Positions 47,046-56,213 of a stretch of 64,000 nt of DNA are shown here, one piece after another. Both the position numbers and the translations under genes were made by a program. The notes below the pieces were generated by a model. The model saw only the letters and a list, made by a program, of their open reading frames with translations. It was not told where the DNA came from and ran no database searches. The stretch covers positions 32,870 to 96,869 of the forward strand of contig JAIXWM010000175.1 in NCBI GenBank assembly GCA_027491255.1, written 5' to 3'. Each line of letters begins with the position of its first letter. Within the stretch, counting starts at the first letter, position 1. Source of the stretch: Rubrivivax sp. (GTDB lineage: Bacteria; Pseudomonadota; Gammaproteobacteria; Burkholderiales; Burkholderiaceae_C).

Positions 47046-48458
47046 TCAGACGAACCAGATGAAGGTCATGATGACGAACAGCGGCACGAGGATGCACCCG
47101 CTCCAGGCCATGTAGCCGAAGAAGCTGGGCATGCGCACGCCGCGGTCCTCGGCGATGGCCTTGACCATGAAGTTGGGTGCATTGCCGATGTAGGTGTTCG
47201 CGCCCATGAAGACCGAGCCGGCGGAGATGGCCGCCAGCGTGGCGGCCCCGGTGGTCATGAGCACCTGCGGGTCACCGCTGGCGAGGTTGAAGAACACGAG
47301 GTAGGTGGGCGCGTTGTCCAGGAAGGAACTCAGCGAGCCGCTGAACCAGAAATAGGCCCAGGGAAGCGCCTGCCCGTCGGGCCCGGTGACGGCACGCGCC
47401 ACCGCGGCGAAGGGCCCCTGCTCGCCGGCCTTGAGCATGGCCAGGACGGGAATCATCGTCAGGAAAATGCCGATGAAGAGCTTGGCCACCTCCTGCATCG
47501 GTGCCCAGGAGAACTGGTTCTTCTCGCGCACGCCCTTGGGCGTGATCGCAAGAGAGACCAGCGCCACGACGACGAGCAGCCCGTCGCGCACGATCTGCTG
47601 CAGTTCGACCTCGGTCCCCCAGACATCGAAGGAGACACCGGGCTTCCAGGTGCCGCTCATCAGCACCAGGCCCACCACCGCCAGCAGGGGCAGGAAGTTG
47701 ATGGCGCCCTCGAGCCCCAGGCCCTTGGTGTCGGGGGTCGGGTCTGCCGGCAGGATGCCTTCGCGGCGGTAGAACCAGCTGTCGATGACGTAGAAGATGG
47801 CCAGCAGCGCGCCCACCAGGAACAGGGTCTCGGGGAAGATGTGCTTGGCGGTCCAGAAAAAGTCAACACCCTTCAGGAAGCCCAGGAACAGCGGCGGGTC
47901 GCCCAGCGGCGTCAGCGAGCCGCCGGCATTGCTGACGGTGAAGATGAAGAAGACGACCACGTGCGCGACGTGCTTGCGGTTGTCGTTGGCGCGGATCAGC
48001 GGGCGGATCATCAGCATCGACGCGCCGGTCGTGCCCATCAGGCTCGCGAGCACCGTGCCCACGGCCATGATCGCCGTGTTGACCGCCGGGCTGCCGTGCA
48101 GGTTGCCGCGCACGTAGATGCCGCCGGCCGCCGTGAACAGCGCCACGAGCAGGATGATGAAAGGGATGTACTCGGCCAGCAGCGCGTGCACGAAGGCCTG
48201 ACCCGCCATGCCCGGCCCGAAGACGAACGCGAAGGGCACGAGGAAGGCCAGCGCCCATCCGGCAGCGATCTTTCCGAAATGGTGGTGCCAGATGTGCGGC
48301 GCCGCCAGCGGCATGACCGCGATCGACAGCAGCACTCCGGCGAAGGGGATGCCCCACCAGGCGGAGAACTTGCTGCCGTCGAGCTCTGCGGCGCACGCGG
48401 CCAGCGGCAGCAGCAGGAGCGCGAAGGTGGCCGCGGCGCGACCGAGGAACTTGTGCAT
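47046..48458 (-). CDS. NhaD-type sodium:proton antiporter (IT superfamily)
   Basis: A 470-residue membrane protein with a cleavable-looking signal ('LGRAAATFALLLLPLAACAA') and about twelve transmembrane segments. 'MGTTGASMLMIRPLIRANDN', 'TVSNAGGSLTPLGDPPLFLG' and 'LSSFLDNAPTYLVFFNLASG' are hallmarks of the NhaD/ArsB-like ion transporter family. It would exchange Na+ or Li+ for H+ across the inner membrane. The ATG at 48458 has GGAG upstream and lies 2 bases after the nitroreductase stop. The long open frame further upstream is non-coding read-through. Confidence 0.88.
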   Translation of the reverse strand: MHKFLGRAAATFALLLLPLAACAAELDGSKFSAWWGIPFAGVLLSIAVMPLAAPHIWHHHFGKIAAGWALAFLVPFAFVFGPGMAGQAFVHALLAEYIPFIILLVALFTAAGGIYVRGNLHGSPAVNTAIMAVGTVLASLMGTTGASMLMIRPLIRANDNRKHVAHVVVFFIFTVSNAGGSLTPLGDPPLFLGFLKGVDFFWTAKHIFPETLFLVGALLAIFYVIDSWFYRREGILPADPTPDTKGLGLEGAINFLPLLAVVGLVLMSGTWKPGVSFDVWGTEVELQQIVRDGLLVVVALVSLAITPKGVREKNQFSWAPMQEVAKLFIGIFLTMIPVLAMLKAGEQGPFAAVARAVTGPDGQALPWAYFWFSGSLSSFLDNAPTYLVFFNLASGDPQVLMTTGAATLAAISAGSVFMGANTYIGNAPNFMVKAIAEDRGVRMPSFFGYMAWSGCILVPLFVIMTFIWFV

Positions 48459-48460
48459 GC

Positions 48461-49186
48461 TCACTCCAGGAAACGCGCGAACCCCGCGACAGGCTCGCGC
48501 TCGGTGACCAGGGTATTCTCGACCGCGTGCGGGTCGGCGTGGCCGAGCGACATGCCGCACACCACCATCTGCCCGGGTGACAGCGCCAATTCGTCGGCAA
48601 TGATGCGGTGGAACTGCGTGAACGCAGCCTGGGGGCAGGTGTCGAGACCACGCGCTCGCGCGGCCAGCATCACGCTTTGCAGGAACATGCCGTAATCCAG
48701 CCAGCTGCCCTGCTGCATCAGGCGGTCGATGGTGAAGATCAGGCCCACCGGCGCGTCGAAGAAGATGTAGTTGCGCCCGTGCTGGTGGTGCATGCGCTCC
48801 TTGTCGGCCTTGCCGATGCCCAGCAGGCCATACAAGTCCCATCCGACCTTGCGCCGGCGGTCGATGTAAGGGCTGCGCCACTCGTTGGGGTAGTAGGCGT
48901 ACTCCTCGGTGTGGCGGGCGCGCTCGACCGGATCGTCGTACGCAGCGAGGATGCGCGCGCTCAGCCGCTCCTTCGCCGCCCCCGTCAGGACGCAGACCTG
49001 CCAGGGTTGAGTGTTCGTACCCGAGGGCGCGTGCGAGGCCACACGCAGGATCTCCTCGACCGTGTCGCGGGGTACCGGCGTGGGCAGGAAGGCGCGGGTC
49101 GAACGTCGCGTGACGATGGCCGCATCGATGGCGTCCAAGCCTTCAGGGGGGACGGCCAAGCGCCGTGGGGAGAGGTTCATGGTCAT
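48461..49186 (-). CDS. Nitroreductase-family flavoprotein
   Basis: A 241-residue FMN-dependent nitroreductase-like enzyme. The FMN contacts are visible as 'VTRRSTRAFLPTPV' near the N-terminus, 'ASHAPSGTNTQPWQV' and 'VCGMSLGHAD' near the C-terminus. 'SWLDYGMFLQSVMLAARARG' is the central helix. Substrates of the family include nitroaromatics, quinones and enals; no specific one can be read. The ATG at 49186 overlaps the stop of the HDAC-like gene (TGATG), so the two are coupled. Confidence 0.9.
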   Translation of the reverse strand: MTMNLSPRRLAVPPEGLDAIDAAIVTRRSTRAFLPTPVPRDTVEEILRVASHAPSGTNTQPWQVCVLTGAAKERLSARILAAYDDPVERARHTEEYAYYPNEWRSPYIDRRRKVGWDLYGLLGIGKADKERMHHQHGRNYIFFDAPVGLIFTIDRLMQQGSWLDYGMFLQSVMLAARARGLDTCPQAAFTQFHRIIADELALSPGQMVVCGMSLGHADPHAVENTLVTEREPVAGFARFLE

Positions 49187-50175
49187 CACGAGAGCATACG
49201 CAAACTGTCTGACAGCCCGGCAGCTGTGGCTTCTCGCCGCGCGTCCCGCCAGCCGGCCCAGGCCTGAAGGGCGAGGCCGAGGGTTCGCGCCTGGAGATCC
49301 ACGGTGACACCGATGTCACGCCCGTACCCCCCCGCCATGGACAGGGCGGCCGGGACGCCACGCTCACCCAGCCAGGCCAGCACGCGGCGGTCACGCTCGG
49401 CCAGACCGGCCGCGGTGAGTTTCAGGCGCCCGAGCCGGTCGTCCTCGTGCGGATCCGCGCCGGCCACATAGAAGGCCAGGCCCGGCGGCGCTGCGGCCGT
49501 GCGCCGGGACACCTCGGCCAGCGCCGCATCCAGCGCCTCGAGGTAGGGCTCGTCGGCGCAGCCGTCGGGCAGTTCCACGTCCAGATCGCTTTGCTCCTTG
49601 CGGAAGGGGAAGTTGCGCGCCCCGTGCAGGGACAGCGTGAAGACGGTTTCGTCGTCGCGGAAGATCGAAGCGGTGCCGTTGCCCTGGTGCACGTCCAGGT
49701 CGATGACGAGCACGCGCAGCAGGCGCCGGTGGTGACGGTGCCACTCGGCCTGCATCAAGCGCGCCGCGACGGCGACATCGTTGAAGACACAGTAGCCCGA
49801 GCCCTTGTGCGCGAAGGCGTGATGGGTGCCGCCTGCCAGGTTGGCGGCCACCCCCTCGCCGTCGATGAGGGCGCTGCGCGCCGCCGCGATCGAGGCCCCG
49901 ACGGAACGGCGCGAGCGCTGGACCATGCGCTGCGACCAGGGAAACCCAATCTCACGCTGCTGCTGCGGGCTGGTGGTGCCTTCGACGACAGCGCTGATCC
50001 AGCCCGGGTCGTGCGCGAGCGCCAGCTCTCCGTCGCTGGCCGGCGGCGCCTCGCGCACGCGCACGCCCGACAAGGACGACTCCACGCGCTCGCGCAACAG
50101 CCGGTACTTCGTCATCGGGAAGGTATGGCCAGGCGGCAGCGGCAGTTCGAAATGGTCGCAGTGGTAGACCAGCAT
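49186..50175 (-). CDS. Histone deacetylase-like amidohydrolase
   Basis: A 329-residue arginase/deacetylase-fold zinc enzyme. The catalytic His pair and metal ligands appear in 'GGTHHAFAHKGSGYCVFND', 'VIDLDVHQGNGTASIF' and 'VAGADPHEDDRLGRL'. Bacterial members act on acetylpolyamines, acetoin-pathway acetyl-CoA synthetase or unknown amides. The substrate is not decidable. It is first in the minus-strand run towards the antiporter and MFS genes, and divergent from the phasin gene, 191 bases away. No histones or PHA link is implied. Confidence 0.9.
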   Translation of the reverse strand: MLVYHCDHFELPLPPGHTFPMTKYRLLRERVESSLSGVRVREAPPASDGELALAHDPGWISAVVEGTTSPQQQREIGFPWSQRMVQRSRRSVGASIAAARSALIDGEGVAANLAGGTHHAFAHKGSGYCVFNDVAVAARLMQAEWHRHHRRLLRVLVIDLDVHQGNGTASIFRDDETVFTLSLHGARNFPFRKEQSDLDVELPDGCADEPYLEALDAALAEVSRRTAAAPPGLAFYVAGADPHEDDRLGRLKLTAAGLAERDRRVLAWLGERGVPAALSMAGGYGRDIGVTVDLQARTLGLALQAWAGWRDARREATAAGLSDSLRMLS

Positions 50176-50304
50176 GAGATTCGTGCGAGGACCTCATTCT
50201 AGGAACGCTCTTGGCGGCGCACGCATCCGGCTCGCGGCCACCAGCAGGGCCAGGCCGGGAGAGCCGCCATGCCAGACGGGCCAGGCGCTCCAGTGAGGAC
50301 CCTT

Positions 50305-50334
50305 TATACTCGCCGGCTATGCTGCAGTGCAGCA
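50305..50334 (+). promoter_or_regulatory. phaP promoter -10 with overlapping PhaR-type operator
   Basis: A good -10 (TATACT, 50305-50310) is followed by the palindrome TGCTGCAGTGCAGCA (50320-50334) lying at the likely transcription start. The core CTGC-N3-GCAG matches the binding sequence described for the PHA-responsive repressor PhaR. This fits the known model in which PhaR shuts off phasin until granules titrate it. phaR itself is not in the window. No clear -35 is seen. Confidence 0.65.
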
Positions 50335-50366
50335 AATTACGTTTGAACCTACGCTTGGAGAACCGC

Positions 50367-50930
50367 ATGAACTCGCTCACCACCGAACAGATGCTGGCTG
50401 CGCACAAGGCCAATGTCGAGACCCTCCTCGGCCTGACCCAGAAGGCCTTCGAGGGGCTGGAAAAGTTGGTCGAACTGAACATGCAGCTCGCCAAGGCGGC
50501 CATGGTCGACGCGGCCAGCAGCACGCATGCGGTGATGTCGGTGAAGGACGCCCAGGAACTGCTCGCGCTGCAGCAGAAGATGCTGCAGCCCACGGCCGAA
50601 AAGGCCACCGCCTACGGCCGCCAGGCCTACGAGATCGCCAGCGCGGCCGGCGCCGAGGTCGCCAAGGTGGCCGAAGCGCAGATGGCCGATCTGCAGAAGG
50701 CCATGGTCTCCATGATGGAAAGCGCAGTCCAGAACGCGCCGGCCGGCAGCCAGAGCGCCGTCGCACTCGTGAAGTCGGCGATGACCGCGGCGCAGAACGC
50801 CTTCGAAGGCGTTCAGAAGGCCAGCAACCATGCCGCGTCGGTCTCACAGACCCACATGCAGGCCATGGCCCAGACGGCTTCGCGGGCGGCGCAGCCGCCG
50901 TCCGGACGCAGTCCCGGGCGCGGCGCCTGA
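50367..50930 (+). CDS. phaP: Phasin, PHA granule-associated protein
   Basis: A 187-residue phasin that coats PHB granules. It is almost wholly helical and amphipathic, with the family's N-terminal block 'LLGLTQKAFEGLEKLVELNM' and a following 'VKDAQELLALQQKMLQPTAE'. The C-terminal part is Ala/Gln/Ser-rich. GGAG precedes the ATG by 6 bases. It is a single-gene unit between a PhaR-type operator and a strong terminator, and works with phaC and phaB about 25 kb away. Confidence 0.93.
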   Translation: MNSLTTEQMLAAHKANVETLLGLTQKAFEGLEKLVELNMQLAKAAMVDAASSTHAVMSVKDAQELLALQQKMLQPTAEKATAYGRQAYEIASAAGAEVAKVAEAQMADLQKAMVSMMESAVQNAPAGSQSAVALVKSAMTAAQNAFEGVQKASNHAASVSQTHMQAMAQTASRAAQPPSGRSPGRGA

Positions 50931-51099
50931 ACGTCTGGCGGGGTCGCGCACTTGTTCGAACCGCGCGGCACACAAAAAGAATGGAACTTTCGTCCGGCGC
51001 TCTGTTCTGAAGAGGCACCCGGCGCGTCGTCAAGGCGGCGCCGGGGCTCCTCTGGAAGGGAGTTCTCGGACCTCGTTGTGCCTGCTTCGAAAGTCCTTC

Positions 51100-51129
51100 G
51101 GCCCGGCTCCATGCCGGGCCATTTTTTTT
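51100..51129 (+). terminator. Intrinsic terminator after phaP
   Basis: Perfect 8-base GC stem (51100-51107 with 51113-51120), 5-base loop and eight T. It is about 170 bases after the phaP stop, and the intervening 51010-51060 holds another imperfect GC hairpin, so phaP has a structured 3' UTR. The stretch between carries no gene. Confidence 0.88.
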
Positions 51130-51163
51130 CTGATCGGCTCAGCGTCTCCTGGGAGACATGCCC

Positions 51164-52102
51164 TCAGCGCGTCAAGGCAGCGATCCGCCCGCGCAACTCC
51201 GGCAGGGCGGCCTGCATCGCCTGCCGGCCGGCGTCGATGGCGCGCGTGCGGGCTGCGAAATTGGCGCTGCCGATCCCCGTCAGCCGGGGGCGCAGAACCA
51301 CGTCGGCGCCCGCCAGTTCGAAGTGGTTGATGCTCTTGCCCATGATCGAGAAGGTCTGCAGGAGCATCCTGAACGGATCGCCCGTAGGAGCGCCGTCGGG
51401 CGGCGAAGAGATGTCGACCGCCAGCACCAGATCCGCCCCCATCTCGCGCGCGAAGCGCACGGGCACCGGCGACACGAGACCTCCGTCCACGTACTCACGC
51501 TCCCCGATCTTCACCGGCTGGAATACCGCCGGCACGGCGCTCGAGGCACGCACCGCCGCGCCCGTGTCGCCGCGGCGGAACAACACCGCAGCGCCGGAAT
51601 CCAGGTCGGTGGCGACCACGCCCAGCGGCAAGCGCATCTGCTCGATCGGACGCTGCCCGGTCTGCTCGCGCACGTAGCGGGCCAAGGCTTCGCCGCGGAT
51701 CAACCCGCGGCCGGGGAACGACCAATCGGTGATCGCTCCCTCGTCCATGGACTGCGCCAGCGCGGCGAGTTCCGAGCCGTTTCGGCCCGCCGCGTACAAG
51801 GCGGCGACCAGGCTGCCGGCCGAGGTGCCGACGACCAGGTCCGGGCGGATGCCGGCCTCTTCGAGCACCTGGATCACGCCGATGTGCGCGAAGCCTCGTG
51901 CGGCGCCACCCCCCAGCGCAAGACCGAACTTGGGTGCCTTCGGTGGCGACGGGGGCGGCACCGGGGCGGACGGGCTGGCTGGCGCAGAGGACTGTTGCGG
52001 CGGCGTCTGGCAGCCGGCCAGCGCCGCCGCAGCCAAGGCTGCCAGCGCCGCCAGGGCGCGCCTCCGGGAATCGGGCTTGTCGGGTGCAGAGGCAATCGGC
52101 AT
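51164..52102 (-). CDS. Patatin-like phospholipase, lipoprotein (RssA/YchK type)
   Basis: A 312-residue serine acyl hydrolase. The N-terminus is a lipoprotein signal with lipobox 'ALAGC' (Cys near residue 31) followed by a Ser/Pro-rich tether of about 25 residues. The patatin core has the oxyanion loop GGGAARG, nucleophile Ser in GTSAG and the catalytic Asp in 'YVDGGLVSPVPV'. It probably cleaves membrane phospholipids from the periplasmic side of a membrane. The start at 52102 gives the signal peptide directly; 11 further codons are open. Divergent from fdxA. Confidence 0.88.
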   Translation of the reverse strand: MPIASAPDKPDSRRRALAALAALAAAALAGCQTPPQQSSAPASPSAPVPPPSPPKAPKFGLALGGGAARGFAHIGVIQVLEEAGIRPDLVVGTSAGSLVAALYAAGRNGSELAALAQSMDEGAITDWSFPGRGLIRGEALARYVREQTGQRPIEQMRLPLGVVATDLDSGAAVLFRRGDTGAAVRASSAVPAVFQPVKIGEREYVDGGLVSPVPVRFAREMGADLVLAVDISSPPDGAPTGDPFRMLLQTFSIMGKSINHFELAGADVVLRPRLTGIGSANFAARTRAIDAGRQAMQAALPELRGRIAALTR

Positions 52103-52233
52103 GGCACATCCATTCTCGCCCCCTTGGCGCCGCACGACATTTGGCGCCCCCTGCGCGCCTGCCTAGAATCCAGCCTGTCACCGACACGCGTCCAGGCGAC
52201 GCGACACCACCTCCTCCAGCAAGAACCACCGCC

Positions 52234-52557
52234 ATGACCCACGTCGTCACCGAATCCTGCATCCGCTGCAAGTACACCGACTGCGTGGATGTCTGCCCCG
52301 TGGACTGCTTCCGGGAGGGGCCGAACTTCCTGACGATCGACCCCGACGAGTGCATCGACTGTGCGGTGTGCATCCCGGAGTGCCCGGTCAATGCCATCCT
52401 CCCCGAGGAAGACGTGCCCGGCAACCAGCAGCATTTCATCAAGCTCAACGCCGAACTCTCGCGCAAGTGGCCGAGCATCACGCGCAGCAAGGCCCCGCTG
52501 CCCGACGCCGACGAGTGGAAGGACAAGCCGGGCAAGCTCTCGGAGCTGGTGCGCTGA
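52234..52557 (+). CDS. fdxA: 7Fe-8S ferredoxin FdxA
   Basis: A 107-residue ferredoxin carrying one [3Fe-4S] and one [4Fe-4S] cluster. The first motif is 'CIRCKYTDCVDVCPVDC' and the second 'CIDCAVCIPECP'. The C-terminal half 'FIKLNAELSRKWPSITRSK' is the Azotobacter FdI-like extension found in FdxA. It is a soluble low-potential electron carrier and is immediately followed by a ferredoxin-NADP reductase gene, its probable partner. It could also accept electrons from IorAB, though the genes are far apart. Confidence 0.95.
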   Translation: MTHVVTESCIRCKYTDCVDVCPVDCFREGPNFLTIDPDECIDCAVCIPECPVNAILPEEDVPGNQQHFIKLNAELSRKWPSITRSKAPLPDADEWKDKPGKLSELVR

Positions 52558-53633
52558 ACGCCCCCGTCGAAGCGCCCGCGGCTGCGGGCGCAGCCGTCGA
52601 CGCCGTCGTCATCGGCGCCGGCCCGGTGGGGCTGTTCCAGGTCTTCGAGCTCGGGCTGCTCGACATCCGCGCGCATGTCATCGACGCGCTCGAGCAGCCC
52701 GGCGGGCAGTGCATCGAGCTCTACCCCGACAAGCCCATCTACGACATCCCGGGCCTGCCGCGCTGCACCGGACGCGAGCTCGTCGAGCGCCTGATGCAGC
52801 AGGCGCGGCCGTTCGAGCCGGTTTTCCACCTCGGCCAGCAGGTCGCGGCATTGCGGCGCCAGGCAGACGGCCGTTTTCTGGTGCAGACCTCGCGCGGCCA
52901 GCGTCTGATGGCGCGCGCCGTGGTCATTGCCGCTGGCGTGGGCGCCTTCCAGCCGCGCACGCTGAAGCTCGAGGGCCTGGAGCGCTTCGAAGGCACGCAG
53001 GTGCTGTACCGCGCGAGCGACCCGACGCAGTGGGCCGGTCGACACCTGCTCGTCGTCGGTGGCGAGGATGCGGCGCTGGAGGCCGCGCTGGCCGCCGCGC
53101 AGGACGGCCCACACCGCGCCGCCAGCGTGACGCTCGTCCACCGGCGTGATGTCTTCAATGCGGCCCCGCCGACCCTGACCCGCGTGCAGGCGCTGCGCGC
53201 CGAGGGACGCATCGCCTTCATCGCCGGGCAGATCACCGGCGTGGTCGAAGCCGGCGGGCGCCTGAATGCCGTGCAGGTGGGCTGCAGCGACGGGACCGAC
53301 CGCACCGTGGCGCTGGACCGGCTGCTGGTCTGCCTGGGTCTGAGCCCCAAGCTCGGACCGATCGCCGACTGGGGGCTGGCGATGCAGCGCAAGCAACTCG
53401 TCGTCGACACCGAGGCCTTCGAGACCAGCGAGCCGGGCATCTTTGCCGTGGGCGACATCAACACCTACCCCGGCAAGAAGAAACTCATCGTCTGCGGCTT
53501 CCACGAAGCCACGCTCGCGGCGTTCGGTGTGAGCGCCCGTCTGTTCCCCGACCACCAAGCGCCGCTGCAGTACACGACCTCCAGCCCCCGGCTGCACCGT
53601 CTGCTGGGCGTGGACATGCCCGCCGCGGGTTGA
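52515..53633 (+). CDS. Ferredoxin--NADP+ reductase, thioredoxin-reductase-like type
   Basis: About 360-372 residues. It has the two-Rossmann architecture of the YumC/TrxR-like FNR family: FAD motif 'VVIGAGPVGLFQVFELG' at the N-terminus, then 'YPDKPIYDIPG' and 'TGRELVERLMQQ', signatures of this group. 'LVVGGEDAALEAAL' would bind NADP, and the C-terminal 'AVGDINTYPGKKKLIVCGFH' is followed by 'EATLAA'. There is no CxxC, so it is not a thioredoxin reductase. The start is unusual. There is no ATG in a sensible place; GTG 52515 lies 43 bases inside fdxA, and a CTG at 52554 overlaps the fdxA stop. Translational coupling to fdxA is likely. Confidence 0.85.
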   Translation: MEGQAGQALGAGALNAPVEAPAAAGAAVDAVVIGAGPVGLFQVFELGLLDIRAHVIDALEQPGGQCIELYPDKPIYDIPGLPRCTGRELVERLMQQARPFEPVFHLGQQVAALRRQADGRFLVQTSRGQRLMARAVVIAAGVGAFQPRTLKLEGLERFEGTQVLYRASDPTQWAGRHLLVVGGEDAALEAALAAAQDGPHRAASVTLVHRRDVFNAAPPTLTRVQALRAEGRIAFIAGQITGVVEAGGRLNAVQVGCSDGTDRTVALDRLLVCLGLSPKLGPIADWGLAMQRKQLVVDTEAFETSEPGIFAVGDINTYPGKKKLIVCGFHEATLAAFGVSARLFPDHQAPLQYTTSSPRLHRLLGVDMPAAG

Positions 53634-53670
53634 GGCGACAGGCCGCGCGCACGTCAACGCCATTGCGCGC

Positions 53671-53694
53671 GCCGGCCCCTGGCACGGGGCTGGC
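53671..53694. terminator. Hairpin between the ferredoxin reductase gene and the TPP riboswitch
   Basis: Arms 53671-53679 and 53686-53694 pair over 9 bases with one G-U and a 6-base loop. It follows the reductase stop by about 40 bases, but only a weak T-run (TTA) follows, so termination is uncertain. Confidence 0.4.
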
Positions 53695-53715
53695 TTATCA
53701 TGCGCATGTCAACCC

Positions 53716-53812
53716 AGTCGCCAGGGGAGCCCATCGTGGGCTGAGAGTGCAGCCGATCCCGGCCGCAGACCCTGGAACCTGATCCGGATCATGCCGGCGG
53801 AGGAAGTGCGAC
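53716..53812 (+). ncRNA. TPP riboswitch (THI element)
   Basis: The conserved pieces are all present in order: CAGGGGAGCCC (53722-53732), CTGAGAGTGCAG (53741-53752) and a P1-P4 region with ACCCTGGAACCTGATC. It closes with CCGGATCATGCCGGCGGAGG (53784-53803). The 3' part runs into the ribosome binding site of the symporter gene, whose ATG is at 53813. Thiamin pyrophosphate binding would therefore block translation initiation. Confidence 0.93.
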
Positions 53813-55207
53813 ATGTACATGGCCAGTCTGGCTGCGCTCGCCGCAGCGCTTATCTTTTTCACCTGGATCGGCCTGCGCGCCCGCGCGGCTGACGGTGACC
53901 TTGACGACTACCTGACTGCGCGCAACAGCCAGGGGGCCTCGGCGCTCGGGCTGTCCTTCCTGGCTTCGGGCCTGGGCGCGTGGATCCTGTTCGCGCCTCC
54001 CGAGGTCGGTGCCTTCGTCGGGCCGGTGGCGGTGGCGGGCTATGCCGTCGGTGCCGCCCTGCCCTTCCTGGTCTTCGCCTGGTGCGGAGGCGCGATCCGG
54101 CGCCGCCTGCCCCAGGGCCGCAGCATCGGTGAGTTCGCGCAGGCGCGCTTCGGCACCGGCGTGCGGCGCTGGGTCTCGGCACTGTCGGTGCTGTACATGC
54201 TGTGCTTCCTGGTGGCCGAGCTCACGGCCATCGGTGCGATCGCGGCCATGCTGGCCGGCCTGCCACCCGCGCTGCCCATCGTCGGTGTGGCCGTGGCCAC
54301 GCTCATCTACACCACCTGGGGCGGCCTGCGGGCCAGCATCGTCACCGACCGTTGGCAGGCCTGGCTGCTGCTGGCGCTGCTGGTGCTGGTGGGCGGCGCG
54401 GTGCTCCAGACAGCGCCGCAGGTGCCGGCCGACCGCTCCTGGCCCTCGGCTCCACCAGCCACGGCGCTGTCGGTGGCGCTGACACTGGTGATCGCGGTGA
54501 CGGCGGCCAACCTCTTCCATCAGGGCTACTGGCAGCGCATCTGGGCGGCACGCGACATGAAAGCCCTGAACACCGGCGCGCTGCTGGGCGCACTGACAAC
54601 GGTGGCCGCCGTCGGGCTGGTGGGCGCGCTGGGCATGCTGGCCGCCGCCACAGGCACCGATCTGGGCCAGCCGCCTGCGCCCTTCTTCGCGCTGTTGAAG
54701 GGCGCCGCGCCTTGGCTCGTGATCGCGACGCTGGTGCTGGCCGTGGCGCTGGTGGCCTCGTCGGTGGACACGCTGCAGAACGGCATCGCCTCGCTGCTGG
54801 TGGGTGCCGGCGCGAGCGCGTCGCTGCGCAGCGCGCGCTGGATCACCGTGCTGCTGATGGTGCCGGTGATCGCCGTGGCGCTGCAGGGGCTGTCGGTGCT
54901 GCGCCTGTTCCTGATCGCCGACCTGCTGTGCGCCACCGCGGTGGTGCCGGTGCTGCTGGGGCTGTGGGGCCGGGCCAGCCCGGCCTCGGCGATCGCCGGC
55001 TCGGTGGCCGGGCTCGTGGGTGCCGTGCTGCCCGGCTGGCTTGCGCAGGGCAGCCTGGAGGCCGGGCTGCTGGCAGCCAGCTTCCCCGGCAGCGTGCCCA
55101 CGCTCGCACCCTTCCTGGGCGCACTGCTGTGCTCCACCGCCGTGAGCGTGGCCGTGGCGCTGCGCTGGCCGCGTCAGGGCGAGGCTGCGCCGCCCCAGGC
55201 TGCATGA
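53813..55207 (+). CDS. Sodium:solute symporter family transporter, TPP-riboswitch controlled
   Basis: A 464-residue SSS-family protein with about thirteen transmembrane helices. 'LDDYLTARNSQGASALGLSF' and 'IVTDRWQAWLLLALLV' follow the family pattern, and 'ANLFHQGYWQRIWAARD' is the conserved helix-6 region. Its ATG lies at the end of a TPP riboswitch, so it is very likely a carrier for thiamin or a precursor such as hydroxymethylpyrimidine or thiazole. It is the only gene of the locus directly under the riboswitch, because thiD lies in the opposite direction just behind it. Confidence 0.85.
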   Translation: MYMASLAALAAALIFFTWIGLRARAADGDLDDYLTARNSQGASALGLSFLASGLGAWILFAPPEVGAFVGPVAVAGYAVGAALPFLVFAWCGGAIRRRLPQGRSIGEFAQARFGTGVRRWVSALSVLYMLCFLVAELTAIGAIAAMLAGLPPALPIVGVAVATLIYTTWGGLRASIVTDRWQAWLLLALLVLVGGAVLQTAPQVPADRSWPSAPPATALSVALTLVIAVTAANLFHQGYWQRIWAARDMKALNTGALLGALTTVAAVGLVGALGMLAAATGTDLGQPPAPFFALLKGAAPWLVIATLVLAVALVASSVDTLQNGIASLLVGAGASASLRSARWITVLLMVPVIAVALQGLSVLRLFLIADLLCATAVVPVLLGLWGRASPASAIAGSVAGLVGAVLPGWLAQGSLEAGLLAASFPGSVPTLAPFLGALLCSTAVSVAVALRWPRQGEAAPPQAA

Positions 55208-55218
55208 GCAGCGCAGGA

Positions 55219-56088
<870 letters not shown>

Positions 56089-56213
56089 GCCAGGAATTAT
56101 CGGCAGGCTTGGCGGGGCATGGCTGGCCGGGCGGCCAGCGCCAGTGCTTGCACCCGCGCTGCCACGCCCGCCGATGCCAACCCGCGCCCGGGCCGCCCAT
56201 GGGAGCGGCAGGC

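Noticed and set aside
52515..53633. Thioredoxin reductase
   Set aside because: No CxxC redox pair; the YPDKPIYDIPG signature and fdxA neighbour fit ferredoxin-NADP reductase.
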